Below are positions 1 through 9,123 of a DNA stretch of 44,402 nt, piece after piece. Each line of letters opens with the position of its first letter. Position 1 is the first letter of the stretch. The stretch covers positions 1 through 44,402 of the forward strand of contig JAKBFR010000006.1 of NCBI GenBank assembly GCA_021837545.1, read 5' to 3'. Made by a program: the position numbers and the translations under genes. The notes under the pieces are model-generated. The model searched no databases. It was not told the origin of the DNA and saw only the letters and a program-made list of their open reading frames with translations. The stretch is from Bacillota bacterium. Its GTDB lineage: Bacteria; Bacillota_A; Clostridia; Clostridiales; Clostridiaceae.

Positions 1-1
1 T

Positions 2-1099
2 AATATGGCTGGTCGTGGTACGGATATTAAGCTTGGTGAAGGTGTAGTTGAAGTTGGTGGTCTTAAGATAATAGGTACTGAAAGACATGAATCAAGAAGA
101 ATAGACAACCAATTAAGAGGACGTTCTGGTAGACAAGGGGATCCAGGTGAATCAACATTCTTTATTTCACTAGAAGATGATTTAATGAGAATATTTGGAT
201 CAGAAAAGATTCAAGGAATTGTTGAGAAATTAGGACTTCAAGAAGAGGAAGCAATTGAAAGTAAAATGGTTTCAAAAGCTATAGAAAATGCTCAAAAGAA
301 GGTTGAAGGTAATAACTTTGACATAAGAAAACAATTGTTAGGTTATGATGATGTAATGAACATACAAAGAGGAGTTATCTATAAGCAAAGATCAGAAGTT
401 CTTGAGGGTGAAGATGTAAAAGAAGAAGTATTAGCAATGGTAAAAGAAGTTATAGCTAAAGGTGTTAATACTCATATTACAGGTGAAACTGAAGACTATA
501 GAGAAGAATTCCTACATTTAATGATGCAGTTACAAGAAATATGTATACCACCAAATTCGGTCAATTTGCCTAGTCTTGAAAATCTTTCAAATGAAGAAAT
601 AACTCAAAGTCTTTATGAAACTGCATGTAAATTCTATGAGCAAAAGGAAGAAGAATTTACTTCAGAAAGATTAAGAGAAATTGAAAGAGTTGTTCTTTTA
701 AAAGCTGTTGATACTAAATGGATGAATCATATAGATAATATGGATCATTTAAAACAAGGTATTGGACTTCAATCATTTAAACAAATTGATCCAGTTCAAG
801 CATACCAAATGGAAGGTAGCGAAATGTTTAGTGAAATGATTGAAGCAATCAAAGAAGAAACAGTTAAACTATTATTCCATGTTAAAATAGAAAGAGCACC
901 AGAAAGAGTAAGAGTTGCACAAGAAACTGCTGCAATTCATGTTGATACCTCAAGTCCATCAGCAGGACCAGGAGCTAATCCAGGACCAGGGGGTCCAAGT
1001 GTAGGACCTGTTAGAAATCTTGATAAGCATGGAAGAAATGATTTATGCCCATGTGGTAGTGGAAAGAAATTCAAGAATTGTTGTGGAAGAGAAGCTTAA
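2..1099 (+). CDS. secA: Protein translocase subunit SecA, C-terminal part (5' end outside window)
   Basis: SecA is the ATPase motor that pushes unfolded preproteins through SecYEG. The reading frame is already open at base 2 (N-M-A-G-R-G-T-D), so the Met at base 5 is internal and roughly the first half of the protein lies off the left edge. Counting from that Met, helicase motif VI ([14 protein letters not shown]) is near residues 33-46. The helical wing and scaffold regions follow, then a Gly/Pro-rich linker and the C-terminal zinc-binding SEC-C motif C348-P-C350-GSGKKFKN-C359-C360, which binds SecB or ribosomes in other bacteria. Length and end agree with ordinary SecA. A small hairpin follows 42 bases downstream. 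In many Firmicutes secA precedes prfB, as here. Confidence 0.97.
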   Translation, partial: NMAGRGTDIKLGEGVVEVGGLKIIGTERHESRRIDNQLRGRSGRQGDPGESTFFISLEDDLMRIFGSEKIQGIVEKLGLQEEEAIESKMVSKAIENAQKKVEGNNFDIRKQLLGYDDVMNIQRGVIYKQRSEVLEGEDVKEEVLAMVKEVIAKGVNTHITGETEDYREEFLHLMMQLQEICIPPNSVNLPSLENLSNEEITQSLYETACKFYEQKEEEFTSERLREIERVVLLKAVDTKWMNHIDNMDHLKQGIGLQSFKQIDPVQAYQMEGSEMFSEMIEAIKEETVKLLFHVKIERAPERVRVAQETAAIHVDTSSPSAGPGANPGPGGPSVGPVRNLDKHGRNDLCPCGSGKKFKNCCGREA

Positions 1100-1140
1100 T
1101 TCAGTTAACAGTTAGCAATTAAAAGTTAACAATTAAGGTG

Positions 1141-1160
1141 AAAAACTCTATGGAGTTTTT
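1141..1160 (+). terminator. Short hairpin after secA
   Basis: Perfect 8-bp stem (AAAAACTC / GAGTTTTT) with a 4-base loop. Its right arm ends in a T run. It lies 42 bases after the secA stop, so it can act as an intrinsic terminator, though the stem is AT-rich and weak. Confidence 0.5.
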
Positions 1161-1182
1161 AAAAGAGTATATATGATATAAT

Positions 1183-1257
1183 AAATTCCGTAGATATTTC
1201 AAAAATAGTTGTTTACTATATAAGGGGCAACTTTGATTGAAATTTTCTACGGAATTT
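1183..1257. repeat. Long inverted repeat between secA and prfB
   Basis: The left arm AAATTCCGTAGA (1183-1194), extended by TATTTCAA, is complementary to TTGAAATTTTCTACGGAATTT on the right, about 20 bp with one small bulge. A nested AGTTG/CAACT stem sits inside. The right arm runs into five T residues, so it could also terminate transcription. The length and symmetry look more like a palindromic intergenic element than a simple terminator. Confidence 0.6.
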
Positions 1258-1276
1258 TTGCAAAGTAGTATTTTAG

Positions 1277-1324
1277 ATTCTCAATTATTAACAGTAAATC
1301 AATTGATAATTAATAATTGAGAAT
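1277..1324. repeat. Perfect 14-bp inverted repeat upstream of prfB
   Basis: ATTCTCAATTATTA (1277-1290) and TAATAATTGAGAAT (1311-1324) are exact reverse complements separated by 20 bases. Together with the AGTTAACAATTAAGG text at 1121-1138, it resembles the dispersed AATTAACAATTAAGG ... CAATTGT type of intergenic repeat also seen after rnfA and before apbE. Confidence 0.5.
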
Positions 1325-1361
1325 TGATTATTAGTTAATTATTCGAAAGAGGTGAAAATAG

Positions 1362-2457
1362 ATGATTATTGAGCTTGAAAAAGAATTAGTAAAGCTTCCG
1401 AGTATAAAGAAATCTATAGAAGAAATGGGGGCTTCACTTTGACAGGGGAGGTTTAGAGCGAGAACTCCATGAGTTGGAATGTCAAATGCAAGAAACAGGA
1501 TTCTGGGATGATACTAAAAGAGCAGAAGAAGTTACTAAGAAGAGTAAATCCGTAAAAGATAAAATTCAAGGTTTTGATAAGTTAAAATCTCAAATTGAAG
1601 ATGTTGAAGTGTTGAAAGAAATGATGGAAGAAGATGATGAGGAATCAGCCAATGAAATAATACAAACAATAAGAGCAATAGAAGCTCAAATTGATGACTA
1701 TAATGTGAAGGTACTTCTATGCGGAGAATATGATAAAAATAACGTTATTTTAACTTTACATGTTGGGGTTGGAGGCACTGATGCTAATGATTGGACTGAA
1801 ATGCTTTTAAGAATGTATACAAGATGGTGTGAAAAACAAGGCTATAAAGTTGAAACTATAGATTTAATTCCAGGAGATGAAGCAGGAATTAAAAGTGTTA
1901 CCTTAAAGGTTACTGGAGATTATGCATATGGGTATCTAAAGGCAGAAAAGGGAATCCATAGATTAGTTAGAATTTCACCGTATAATTCTAATGGAAAAAG
2001 ACAAACTTCTTTTGCATCTATGGAAGTGCTTCCAGAACTTACAAAGGAGCAAGATATAAATATAAAACCTGATGATCTTAGAATAGATACCTATAGATCT
2101 GGAGGTGCTGGAGGACAACATGTTAATACAACTGATTCGGCAGTAAGAATTACCCATCTTCCTACGGGGGTAGTTGTACAATGCCAAAATGAAAGAAGTC
2201 AATTTTCTAACAGAGATACAGCTATGGAAATGCTTAAGTCTAAATTAGTTGAATTAAAGGAAAGAGCTCATAAAGAAAAGATTGAGGACTTAACTGGAGA
2301 GTTAAAAGACATGGGCTGGGGAAGTCAGATAAGATCATATGTATTTCATCCATATAGTATGGTTAAGGATCATAGGACAAATGTGGAAACATCAAATGTC
2401 ACAGCAGTAATGGATGGAGAAATAGATATGTTTATAAATGCATATTTAAAGCAGTAA
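1362..2457 (+). CDS. prfB: Peptide chain release factor 2 (programmed +1 frameshift)
   Basis: RF2 terminates translation at UGA and UAA. The gene is read as 1362-1439 joined to 1441-2457, giving 364 residues, the usual RF2 length. ATG 1362 follows a good SD (AAAGAGGTG, 7-base gap). Codon 26 is CTT, followed by in-frame TGA and then C. Slipping +1 over base 1440 gives L-D-R-G-G-L-E-R-E-L-H and rejoins the long frame. The peptidyl-hydrolysis motif GGQ is at residues 250-252, exactly as in E. coli. The stop-codon recognition tripeptide, normally S-P-F at 205-207, reads S-P-Y here. A terminator follows closely. The frame starting at TTG 1474 alone would lack the N-terminus and is not the true start. 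Confidence 0.96.
1427..1443 (+). promoter_or_regulatory. RF2 autoregulatory frameshift site
   Basis: GGGGG (1427-1431, SD-like stimulator) is followed by CTTCA and then the slippery CTT TGA C (1437-1443). Slow decoding of UGA when RF2 is scarce favours the +1 shift. The gap between the G run and CTT is 5 bases; in E. coli it is 3. Confidence 0.9.
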
Positions 2458-2478
2458 TAATATAGATAACCAATGTAT

Positions 2479-2523
2479 GAAGGCCTCTCTTTGTTTATAA
2501 ACAGAGGGAGGTCCTTTATATTT
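2479..2523 (+). terminator. Terminator after prfB
   Basis: AAGG(c)CTCTCTTTGTTT pairs with AAACAGAGGGAG(g)TCCTT around a short loop, followed by TATATTTTGG. It lies 22 bases after the prfB stop. Confidence 0.8.
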
Positions 2524-2560
2524 TGGATAAGTTTTATATTATTAAAAGTGCTTTAAATAG

Positions 2561-2893
2561 CTAAGCGACCTTATAAAACATATCAACTAAGGAATATATT
2601 ACAGTAAGAACTACACAAACATATAAAGATATATTTAATCCTGGCTTAAGAATTGAAATAACTCCACCAGCCACTAGTGCAAATATTATTATTACACTAA
2701 TAAATTTAAAAAAACCAGATTTATTTGTTAATAGCGTTGTAACAGAAGAGAACATTATTAAAATCAGTGCCAAAAAATAAAAAATTTTTTTTAAATCATC
2801 TGAATAATTCATTATTTGAAATTGATTCAAGGTAAGAAGAGAAAGTAAAAATAATAATAAAAAAGAACATATTTTACTAATGTTTTTAATCAT
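2561..2893 (-). CDS. Small hydrophobic membrane protein, unknown function
   Basis: I do not recognise this protein. It is about 110 residues and almost wholly hydrophobic, with four likely membrane segments (roughly residues 5-22, 36-55, 64-82 and 86-106) and short polar turns (MNYSDDLKK, TNKSG). ATG at 2893 was chosen because AAAGGA lies 8 bases before it; an ATG three codons upstream overlaps that SD. The gene stands alone, convergent to prfB, and its stop is about 40 bases from the prfB terminator. Composition matches the neighbours, so nothing suggests recent transfer. Confidence 0.6.
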   Translation of the reverse strand: MIKNISKICSFLLLFLLSLLTLNQFQIMNYSDDLKKIFYFLALILIMFSSVTTLLTNKSGFFKFISVIIIFALVAGGVISILKPGLNISLYVCVVLTVIYSLVDMFYKVA

Positions 2894-3264
2894 AAGCACC
2901 ATCCTTTGGTAAATATTAACATAATAATTATACCGTTAGATTTTTATTAGGGCAATAAAAATTTTATGAATTTATATCAAATAAAATAGTTTGGCGAAAT
3001 ATCGTATTATTCAATAAAATGAATTTGCGGTATTTTTCTCATTTTATTAAAGGAATATAGAAGAAAATGTAGAATATTAAATTTTAAGGTATAAAATAAT
3101 ATAAATAGAAAAAACAGGATTAATGCAAAACAAAGTAAAATAGTCATATAGTTTAGTAATAAATTGAATTTTAATAGTGCTTATTAATAGAACGGAATAG
3201 GTATTATTTAGTGTTTAAAGTATTACTACACTATAAATAATTATAATTAAAGGGGAAATAATAA
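2894..3264. other. Intergenic region with one hairpin
   Basis: This 371-base AT-rich divergent spacer carries the promoters of the small membrane protein and the surface protein. The only structure I see is an imperfect hairpin at about 2997-3036 (AAATATCGTATTATTC with GAATTTGCGGTATTT, then TTCTC). SD AAAGGGGAAA precedes the surface protein start by 7 bases. Confidence 0.4.
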
Positions 3265-5364
3265 ATGAACAAACACTTAATAAGTCTAGTCGCAATAGCG
3301 ACAGTAACAACAATGGGAGTTACATCAATCCCAGCATATGCAGCGAGATCAATAGAAGTAATTGTAGAAGATGTTATAAATGGGATTACATTGACTAATA
3401 CAACAACAACAGATGAGGTGAAAGAAAGCATTGATGCTGAAATGGAAAAATCAGGGAATACAGACATGTCAACGAACGTTGACATCAATAAAATTACAGA
3501 AGCTACAACAACTACAACAGGTTCAGCAGTAGTTTATGTTACTGTAACTACTCCTGGAGCAGTTACACCAGTATTTGATAGCAAATATAATAAGGAAATA
3601 ACAACAGGAGCTGCAGTAACAGTTCCAGTAGTAGAATCAGTAGAAGATAGGATTAAGAATATACTTAGTACTCTTTCATTAGATAATAATGCATACCCAT
3701 ATAAACTATGGAAAGCCATAGATTCAGCACTAGAGGATCAGAACTTACCTGTAAACATAGATTCAGAAGTACATGGATTCACACTTACACCAGCAGTAGG
3801 AACTACAAAGGGTTCAGCAACTGGGACTATTGTAGCAATTGATTATAATGATAACAATAAAGAAATAAAAATACCATTTAATTTACCTGTTAATTTACTT
3901 GGTTCTGAAGGAGATTCAGGTCAAAGTGATGATCAATATAGCAAATTAGATTATGCGTTAAGTGATATTGAGGATGCAATTGATAATTTAAGTGTATCAA
4001 ATAGTACAACTGTTGCTGATATTCAAAAGTGCGCGAATAGTGCACTTACAGATACAAACATGAAAGTGGTTATAAGCGGCGGTATTGGCGATACTACTGG
4101 TGGAACTAGTAGTTTTATAGATAGTGCAACTGACGCTAGAATGGGACGTATCTATTATACAATAGATATAACAGATACTGTAAATAATTTAAATAGAAAA
4201 GAAGAAAATGAAAAGGAAATAGATACAACAGCTACAGCAAAATTAAGAGCTTCAGTAAACACTTATTTAGATAGTTTAGTTACATCAAACAGTACAAATG
4301 AAGATGACATACTAGCAGGTGTAACAAAGGCAATAAATGATTCAAGTATTAAAGTTAATATATCTGATTTTTACTTAAGAAAGGCAATTTCAGACCATAC
4401 TGGATACTGCTATTTAACAGTAGAACTTCAAGATTTAAATGATAATTGGTTAGATATATTCTATTCACCAGATGATTTTAAGTCTACACCAGGAACAAGT
4501 ACGCCGAGTGCCCCTACTTCATCAGGTGGTTCTAGTTCATCACACCACTCATCAAGTAGTTCTAGTTCTTCAAGTAGTTCATCAAGTTCTACCAATAGTA
4601 CTTCTACTACAGGTTCAACTAGTACATCTAATTCAGGAACAACAACAACTGGTACAGCAAATTCAACTACACCAGTATCATTAGCTAATATGTCAAAGGA
4701 AGATGTAAAAGCAGTTGAAGCTAAAGTAGTAAGTAATATAATTGCAATTACTGGAGCCATTGCTGGACAATCTAAAGAAGTAGCAACAGCAGATGGAACT
4801 AAGGTATCTGTAACTACTATTACTAAAGAGGGTAAGAGTGCAGGAGCTGTTATAACAGCAGAAACTTCTAGTGCAAAAGCAATTATTCCAGTGGATAAAG
4901 ATGCAGCACCAGTTGCAGCAGTTTATAAATTTGTACCATTATTAGGTAAATATATACAAGTGCAAGATGCAGTTATAACAGCAGATGCAATTACATTACC
5001 AGTGCAAGCAAATGCAACATATGTAGCTTCACCAGCAGTTATGCCTCAAACAGAGACAATAGCACAAGGTTGGGTACAATCAGGAATTACTTGGTATATG
5101 GTAAATGCAACAGGAGATTCATTAACAGGATGGCAAAAAGATAGTACAGGCTGGACTTATATGTCACCAACAACTGGAGCTATGCAAACAGGTTGGGCAC
5201 AAACTGGAAGCACTTGGTACCATTTAAAGGATAATGGATATATGTCAACAGGTTGGGTAAAAGATGGAGCTAAATGGTACTACTGTAATGCAGATGGTTC
5301 AATGGCGGCTAACACAACAATTGATGGATATACAATAGGATCAAATGGAGCATGGATAGGCTAG
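3265..5364 (+). CDS. Secreted cell-wall-binding protein with four N-terminal repeats and choline-binding-type repeats
   Basis: The 699-residue protein starts with a Sec signal peptide (MNKHLIS..., likely cut after AYA at residue 26). Residues about 30-400 hold four diverged copies of an 80-100 residue unit: a helix with I/L-x3-I-x3-L, an N-S-T/T-x-x-D/E-I segment, a second helix (A-x-x-S-A-L/I), then hydrophobic strands ending in Y-x-T-V/I. A low-complexity Ser/Thr linker (about 411-473) follows, then a compact domain (about 474-600, containing VYKFVPLLGKYIQV). Four roughly 20-residue CW-binding repeats beginning GW (602, 622, 643, 663) end the chain and should attach it to teichoic acid or other wall polymer. 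No catalytic domain is recognisable. It is monocistronic with a strong terminator. Wall location is well supported; function is unknown. Confidence 0.85.
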   Translation: MNKHLISLVAIATVTTMGVTSIPAYAARSIEVIVEDVINGITLTNTTTTDEVKESIDAEMEKSGNTDMSTNVDINKITEATTTTTGSAVVYVTVTTPGAVTPVFDSKYNKEITTGAAVTVPVVESVEDRIKNILSTLSLDNNAYPYKLWKAIDSALEDQNLPVNIDSEVHGFTLTPAVGTTKGSATGTIVAIDYNDNNKEIKIPFNLPVNLLGSEGDSGQSDDQYSKLDYALSDIEDAIDNLSVSNSTTVADIQKCANSALTDTNMKVVISGGIGDTTGGTSSFIDSATDARMGRIYYTIDITDTVNNLNRKEENEKEIDTTATAKLRASVNTYLDSLVTSNSTNEDDILAGVTKAINDSSIKVNISDFYLRKAISDHTGYCYLTVELQDLNDNWLDIFYSPDDFKSTPGTSTPSAPTSSGGSSSSHHSSSSSSSSSSSSSSTNSTSTTGSTSTSNSGTTTTGTANSTTPVSLANMSKEDVKAVEAKVVSNIIAITGAIAGQSKEVATADGTKVSVTTITKEGKSAGAVITAETSSAKAIIPVDKDAAPVAAVYKFVPLLGKYIQVQDAVITADAITLPVQANATYVASPAVMPQTETIAQGWVQSGITWYMVNATGDSLTGWQKDSTGWTYMSPTTGAMQTGWAQTGSTWYHLKDNGYMSTGWVKDGAKWYYCNADGSMAANTTIDGYTIGSNGAWIG

Positions 5365-5396
5365 AAAAATAGAAACATTATATTAGGCACTAAGGG

Positions 5397-5437
5397 GATG
5401 TTGCAAAATGATTTCTCAAATCATTTTAAGCAACATC
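5397..5437 (+). terminator. Terminator of the surface-protein gene
   Basis: GATGTTGC(a)AAAATGATTT pairs with AAATCATTTT(aa)GCAACATC around CTC; a T-rich tail (TTCTTTC) follows. Confidence 0.85.
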
Positions 5438-5569
5438 TTCTTTCTATATATTTTTGAATAAACAGAATAAAAATATGTGATAAAAATGAGTACATTTTAA
5501 TATGCCTAATATAATTCTTGCTTTGAATTTAAATAAGTTTATAATATTAATAGGAATATGGATAATTAT

Positions 5570-5605
5570 ATTATTGCCATTACTAAAAATAGTAATGGCA
5601 ATAAT
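5570..5605. other. Perfect 16-bp hairpin upstream of tex
   Basis: ATTATTGCCATTACTA and TAGTAATGGCAATAAT are exact complements around an AAAA loop. There is no T tail on either side, so it is not a typical terminator. It is the first of three inverted repeats crowded into 120 bases before tex. Confidence 0.6.
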
Positions 5606-5619
5606 AATTATGTGGTAAA

Positions 5620-5643
5620 ATATTGTTAGTGTGGTAACAATAT
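5620..5643. promoter_or_regulatory. Rex-like palindrome upstream of tex
   Basis: ATATTGTTA-GTGTGG-TAACAATAT is a perfect 9-bp inverted repeat. The core TTGTTA-N6-TAACAA matches the redox regulator Rex consensus TTGTTAANNNNTTAACAA except at the two inner bases. It lies about 80 bases before the tex start. Binding is an inference. Confidence 0.35.
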
Positions 5644-5724
5644 GACTAAGGCTTATTAAAAATAACAGACCAGCAAGCTTGTATGTTATTTTATTTAATA
5701 TCTAATATAAATCAGGAGGAAATT

Positions 5725-7902
5725 ATGAATTCAATTGAAGAAAGAATTGCAAAAGAATTAGAAATAAGATTAGGTCAAGTTCAAAGTGTTATTGAACTTT
5801 TAGATGATGGGAATACAGTTCCCTTTATTTCAAGATATAGAAAAGAAGTTACCGGTGGACTTTCAGATGAAGTTTTAAGAAAGTTATCTGAAAGACTTAC
5901 TTATTTAAGAAATTTAGAGGAAAGAAAAGCTGCTGTTACAAGAATAATACAAGAACAAGAGAAGTTTACAGAGGAAATTGAAAAAGCTTTAGAAAAGGCA
6001 ACAACTTTAACAGAAGTTGAAGATATATATAGACCTTATAAAGCTAAAAAAAGAACAAGAGCAACGATAGCTGTTGAAAAAGGATTAAAACCTCTTGCAG
6101 AATTGATTTTAGAAGGTAAATTTAACGGTGATTTAAATGAAGAAGCAACTGAATATATAAGTGAAGAAAAAGGTGTAGCAAATAGTGAAGATGCTATTTC
6201 TGGAGCTTTAGACATAGTTGCTGAAAGTATCTCAGATGAAGCAAAATATAGAAAGTATATAAGAGACTTTGTTATGAGAGAAGGAAACATAGAAAGCAAA
6301 GGAGATTCTAAAGAATCAACACCATATGAAATGTATTATGAATATTCAGAAGCAGTAAACAAAATACCACCTCATAGAATATTAGCTATTAATAGAGGGG
6401 AAAAAGAAAAAATATTAAGCGTTAAAATTACTGTAAATGAAGAGAAGATTATACAATACTTAGAAAATCAAGTATTAAAGAAAAATTCAGTTTTAGATGA
6501 AAAACTAAAACTTGCAATAAAGGATACATTAAAGAGATTAATTTATCCATCAATAGAAAGAGAAATTAGAAGTGAATTAACTGATATTGGTGAAGAAGGC
6601 GCTATTAACATTTTTAAAGAAAATCTAAAAGCATTACTTTTGCAAGCGCCAATTAAGGGGAAAGTAGTAATGGGCTATGACCCTGGATTTAGAACAGGTT
6701 GTAAGATTGCAATATTAGATGCCACAGGAAAGTTCTTAGAAAATACAGCCGTATATCCGACAGTACCTAAAAGAGATATTGAAGGAACAAAAAGAACTTT
6801 AAAAGCACTTATTGCTAAACATAATGTTGATGTTATTTCCCTAGGAAATGGAACCGCATCTAGAGAATCAGAAGAAGTAATTGCTGAAATGATTACTGAA
6901 ATAAAAAATGAAACTGGAAGAGAATTAGCATATGTAATTGTATCTGAAGCAGGGGCATCAGTTTATTCAGCATCAGAACTTGCAACTAAAGAATATCCAG
7001 ATTTAGATGTTACAGTAAGAGGTGCTATTTCAATAGGTAGAAGATTACAAGATCCACTTGCTGAATTAGTTAAAATAGATCCAAAAGCAATTGGTGTTGG
7101 ACAATACCAACATGATGTAGCTCCTAAGAAGCTAGAAGAATCTTTAGCAGGAGTAGTAGAGGATTCAGTTAATACTGTTGGAGTTGATTTAAATATAGCA
7201 ACACCATCACTTTTAACACATATTTCAGGAATAAATGCAGCAATTGCTAAGAATATTGTTGATTATAGAGAAGAGGTTGGTCACTTTACTTCAAGAAAAG
7301 AATTACTTAAAGTAAAGAGATTAGGACAAAAGGCATATGAACAATGTGCAGGGTTCTTAAGAGTAGATGATAGTAAAGATCCTTTAGATAATACATCAGT
7401 CCATCCTGAATCTTATAGCGTAGCTAAAAAGTTAATTGAACTGTTAGGATATAAGAAGCAAGATCTTAAAGATAATAAATTAGGCGACATTGATGAAAGA
7501 GCAGAATCACAAGGATTAAAGAATTTAAGTGAAACTCTAGAAGTTGGAGAACTTACTTTAAGAGATATAATCAAAGAACTAAAAAAGCCAGGCAGAGATC
7601 CTAGAGAAGAAATGCCAAAGCCAATACTTAAGACAGGAATAGTTGAACTTAAAGACTTAATGCCAGGAATGGTTTTAGCTGGAACAGTTAGAAATGTATC
7701 AGACTTCGGTGCCTTTGTAGATATTGGAGTTCATCAAGATGGATTAGTGCACAAGAGTCAAATGGCAAATAGATTTGTAAAGCATCCTTTAGATATTGTT
7801 AAAGTTGGAGATATCGTAAAAGTAGCCATAATAGAAGTTGATGAAAAGAGAAAAAGAATTTCTTTAACTATGAAGGATATTGATGAATCAGCAGAAGCAT
7901 GA
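5725..7902 (+). CDS. tex: Tex family RNA-binding transcription accessory protein
   Basis: Tex/YhgF proteins bind nucleic acid through a C-terminal S1 domain and influence transcription and translation; the exact role in clostridia is not settled. ATG 5725 is preceded by AGGAGG (7-base gap) and gives 725 residues. A start at 5683 would add residues (LFYLISNINQEE) that read through a hairpin and the SD, and is rejected. Seen in order: N-terminal helical domain (VIELLDDGNTVPFISRYRKE near residue 23), a YqgF/RNase-H-like core (VMGYDPGFRTGCKIAILD), helix-hairpin-helix motifs (HISGINAAIAKNIVDYRE) and a C-terminal S1 domain (LAGTVRNVSDFGAFVDIGV ... KRKRISLTMKD). It is a single gene with its own terminator. 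Confidence 0.95.
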   Translation: MNSIEERIAKELEIRLGQVQSVIELLDDGNTVPFISRYRKEVTGGLSDEVLRKLSERLTYLRNLEERKAAVTRIIQEQEKFTEEIEKALEKATTLTEVEDIYRPYKAKKRTRATIAVEKGLKPLAELILEGKFNGDLNEEATEYISEEKGVANSEDAISGALDIVAESISDEAKYRKYIRDFVMREGNIESKGDSKESTPYEMYYEYSEAVNKIPPHRILAINRGEKEKILSVKITVNEEKIIQYLENQVLKKNSVLDEKLKLAIKDTLKRLIYPSIEREIRSELTDIGEEGAINIFKENLKALLLQAPIKGKVVMGYDPGFRTGCKIAILDATGKFLENTAVYPTVPKRDIEGTKRTLKALIAKHNVDVISLGNGTASRESEEVIAEMITEIKNETGRELAYVIVSEAGASVYSASELATKEYPDLDVTVRGAISIGRRLQDPLAELVKIDPKAIGVGQYQHDVAPKKLEESLAGVVEDSVNTVGVDLNIATPSLLTHISGINAAIAKNIVDYREEVGHFTSRKELLKVKRLGQKAYEQCAGFLRVDDSKDPLDNTSVHPESYSVAKKLIELLGYKKQDLKDNKLGDIDERAESQGLKNLSETLEVGELTLRDIIKELKKPGRDPREEMPKPILKTGIVELKDLMPGMVLAGTVRNVSDFGAFVDIGVHQDGLVHKSQMANRFVKHPLDIVKVGDIVKVAIIEVDEKRKRISLTMKDIDESAEA

Positions 7903-7983
7903 TTTTAATGAATTAATAGTTCTCAATGTACAAATGACAATTCATAATAATTGTTATTGAAAACTGTATATTTAAATATATAG

Positions 7984-8025
7984 AAAAGCCTTAAGAATAA
8001 AGATATAATTATTCTTAAGGCTTTT
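7984..8025. terminator. Strong bidirectional terminator after tex
   Basis: AAAAGCCTTAAGAATAA and TTATTCTTAAGGCTTTT form a perfect 17-bp stem with an 8-base loop; the T run at one end and A run at the other allow use on either strand. A piece of dispersed repeat (CTCAATGTACAAATGACAATT, 7922-7942) lies just upstream. Confidence 0.85.
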
Positions 8026-8044
8026 AAATACAGAAAATCATAAT

Positions 8045-8072
8045 TTGTTGTTATTTTTTTCATGTGCCTAAA
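8045..8072 (+). repeat. Dispersed repeat end (TTTCATGTGCCTAAA family)
   Basis: TTGTTGTTA, a T run and TTTCATGTGCCTAAA. The last 15 bases recur exactly at 14594-14608, and inverted or diverged versions occur at 11247, 36613, 41567 and 43440. It looks like one end of a small palindromic element. Confidence 0.55.
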
Positions 8073-8127
8073 GTATATTCAGAGAAATGAGCAGTCAAAT
8101 TGTTTTTATAAGAAGGAGAGAAAATGA

Positions 8128-9090
8128 ATGATTAAATGGGGAATTATAGGACTTGGAAATATAGCTAAACGTTTTGCCAAAAGTTTATCTTATACAAATG
8201 AAGGGAAATTATATGCAATTGCTTCTAAAACAAAAGATAAACGGGATTCTTTTTATGAACAATATAATTGCGATAAAGTTTATGAAGATTATCATGAATT
8301 ATTAAACGATGAGGAAATAGATGCTGTTTATATTGCATTGCCTCATGGATTACATAAGTATTGGTCAATTGAAGCAATAAGGCACAAGAAGGCTGTTTTA
8401 TGTGAGAAACCTGTAGGCTTAAATTCAGACGAAATGAAAGAAATAAAAGATGAGGTTTTATTAAACAATACTTTCTTTATGGAAGCGATGAAAACGAGAT
8501 TTATTCCACTAATTCATACTATTAAAGATATAATAAAAAATAAGGAGATTGGAGAAATTATATCTATTGAAGCTAATTTTTGTAATAGTGTAACAAATAT
8601 TAAGCAGGGATCTTATCTATTGGATAAAACACAAGGTGGAGCTTTATTAGATGTTGGAATTTATCCATTATCATTTGTTATGGATATGATTGACTCGCAA
8701 GTTAAGCAAGTGAAATCACATATGGAAATAAATGAAGCAGGAGTGGATTCATATTTTAAAGCAATATTAACTTTTGAAAATGGAGTAATAGGAACAATTG
8801 AAGGCGCCATTGATAGAAATAAGGAAAGAACTGCTATTATTAATGGAACAAAGGGCTATATAGAAATTCCAATATATAATAGGCCAGATAAGGTTCTTGT
8901 TAATTTAAATAATGGGGAATCTTATAAAATAGAAAAAGAATTAGAATTTGATGATATGTATGCGGAAATTAATGAAGTACATAATTGTTTGAAAAAGTTA
9001 AAACTAGAAAGTGAGTATTTATCTTTAAATGAGTCAATTCGTGTAATGAATGTATTAGATCAAATCAGAAAAACTGCAACATTAAATTAA
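8128..9090 (+). CDS. Gfo/Idh/MocA family NAD(P)-dependent oxidoreductase
   Basis: The 320-residue length is usual for the family. The N-terminal Rossmann fold opens with WGIIGLGNIAKRF (GxGxxA, residues 3-15), then A-S-K at the dinucleotide-binding loop. The family signature appears as V-L-C-E-K-P-V-G at about residues 90-97, with Lys in the EKP motif. The C-terminal alpha/beta domain contains GGALLDVGIYPL, where the G-x-x-x-D-x-G-x-Y/H segment holds the substrate-binding acid. SD AAGGAGAG lies 7-9 bases before ATG 8128; an ATG at 8124 is out of frame. These enzymes oxidise sugars, inositols or dihydrodiols; the substrate cannot be told here. A MFS/DMT-type exporter follows 33 bases downstream and is probably co-transcribed. 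Confidence 0.9.
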   Translation: MIKWGIIGLGNIAKRFAKSLSYTNEGKLYAIASKTKDKRDSFYEQYNCDKVYEDYHELLNDEEIDAVYIALPHGLHKYWSIEAIRHKKAVLCEKPVGLNSDEMKEIKDEVLLNNTFFMEAMKTRFIPLIHTIKDIIKNKEIGEIISIEANFCNSVTNIKQGSYLLDKTQGGALLDVGIYPLSFVMDMIDSQVKQVKSHMEINEAGVDSYFKAILTFENGVIGTIEGAIDRNKERTAIINGTKGYIEIPIYNRPDKVLVNLNNGESYKIEKELEFDDMYAEINEVHNCLKKLKLESEYLSLNESIRVMNVLDQIRKTATLN

Positions 9091-9123
9091 GCTCTTATAA
9101 TAGACAGGAGAGAGAACTACAAC

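Noticed and set aside
1440..1442. Premature stop in prfB (pseudogene)
   Set aside because: CTT-TGA-C with an upstream G run is the known RF2 programmed frameshift, and the downstream frame is intact.
4461..4760. Minus-strand frame of 99 codons under the surface protein
   Set aside because: It is the antisense of the Ser/Thr-rich linker; composition is dictated by the TCA/AGT codons, and it has no SD.
5683..5724. Upstream TTG start for tex
   Set aside because: It would run through a hairpin and the AGGAGG SD; the family N-terminus begins at ATG 5725.
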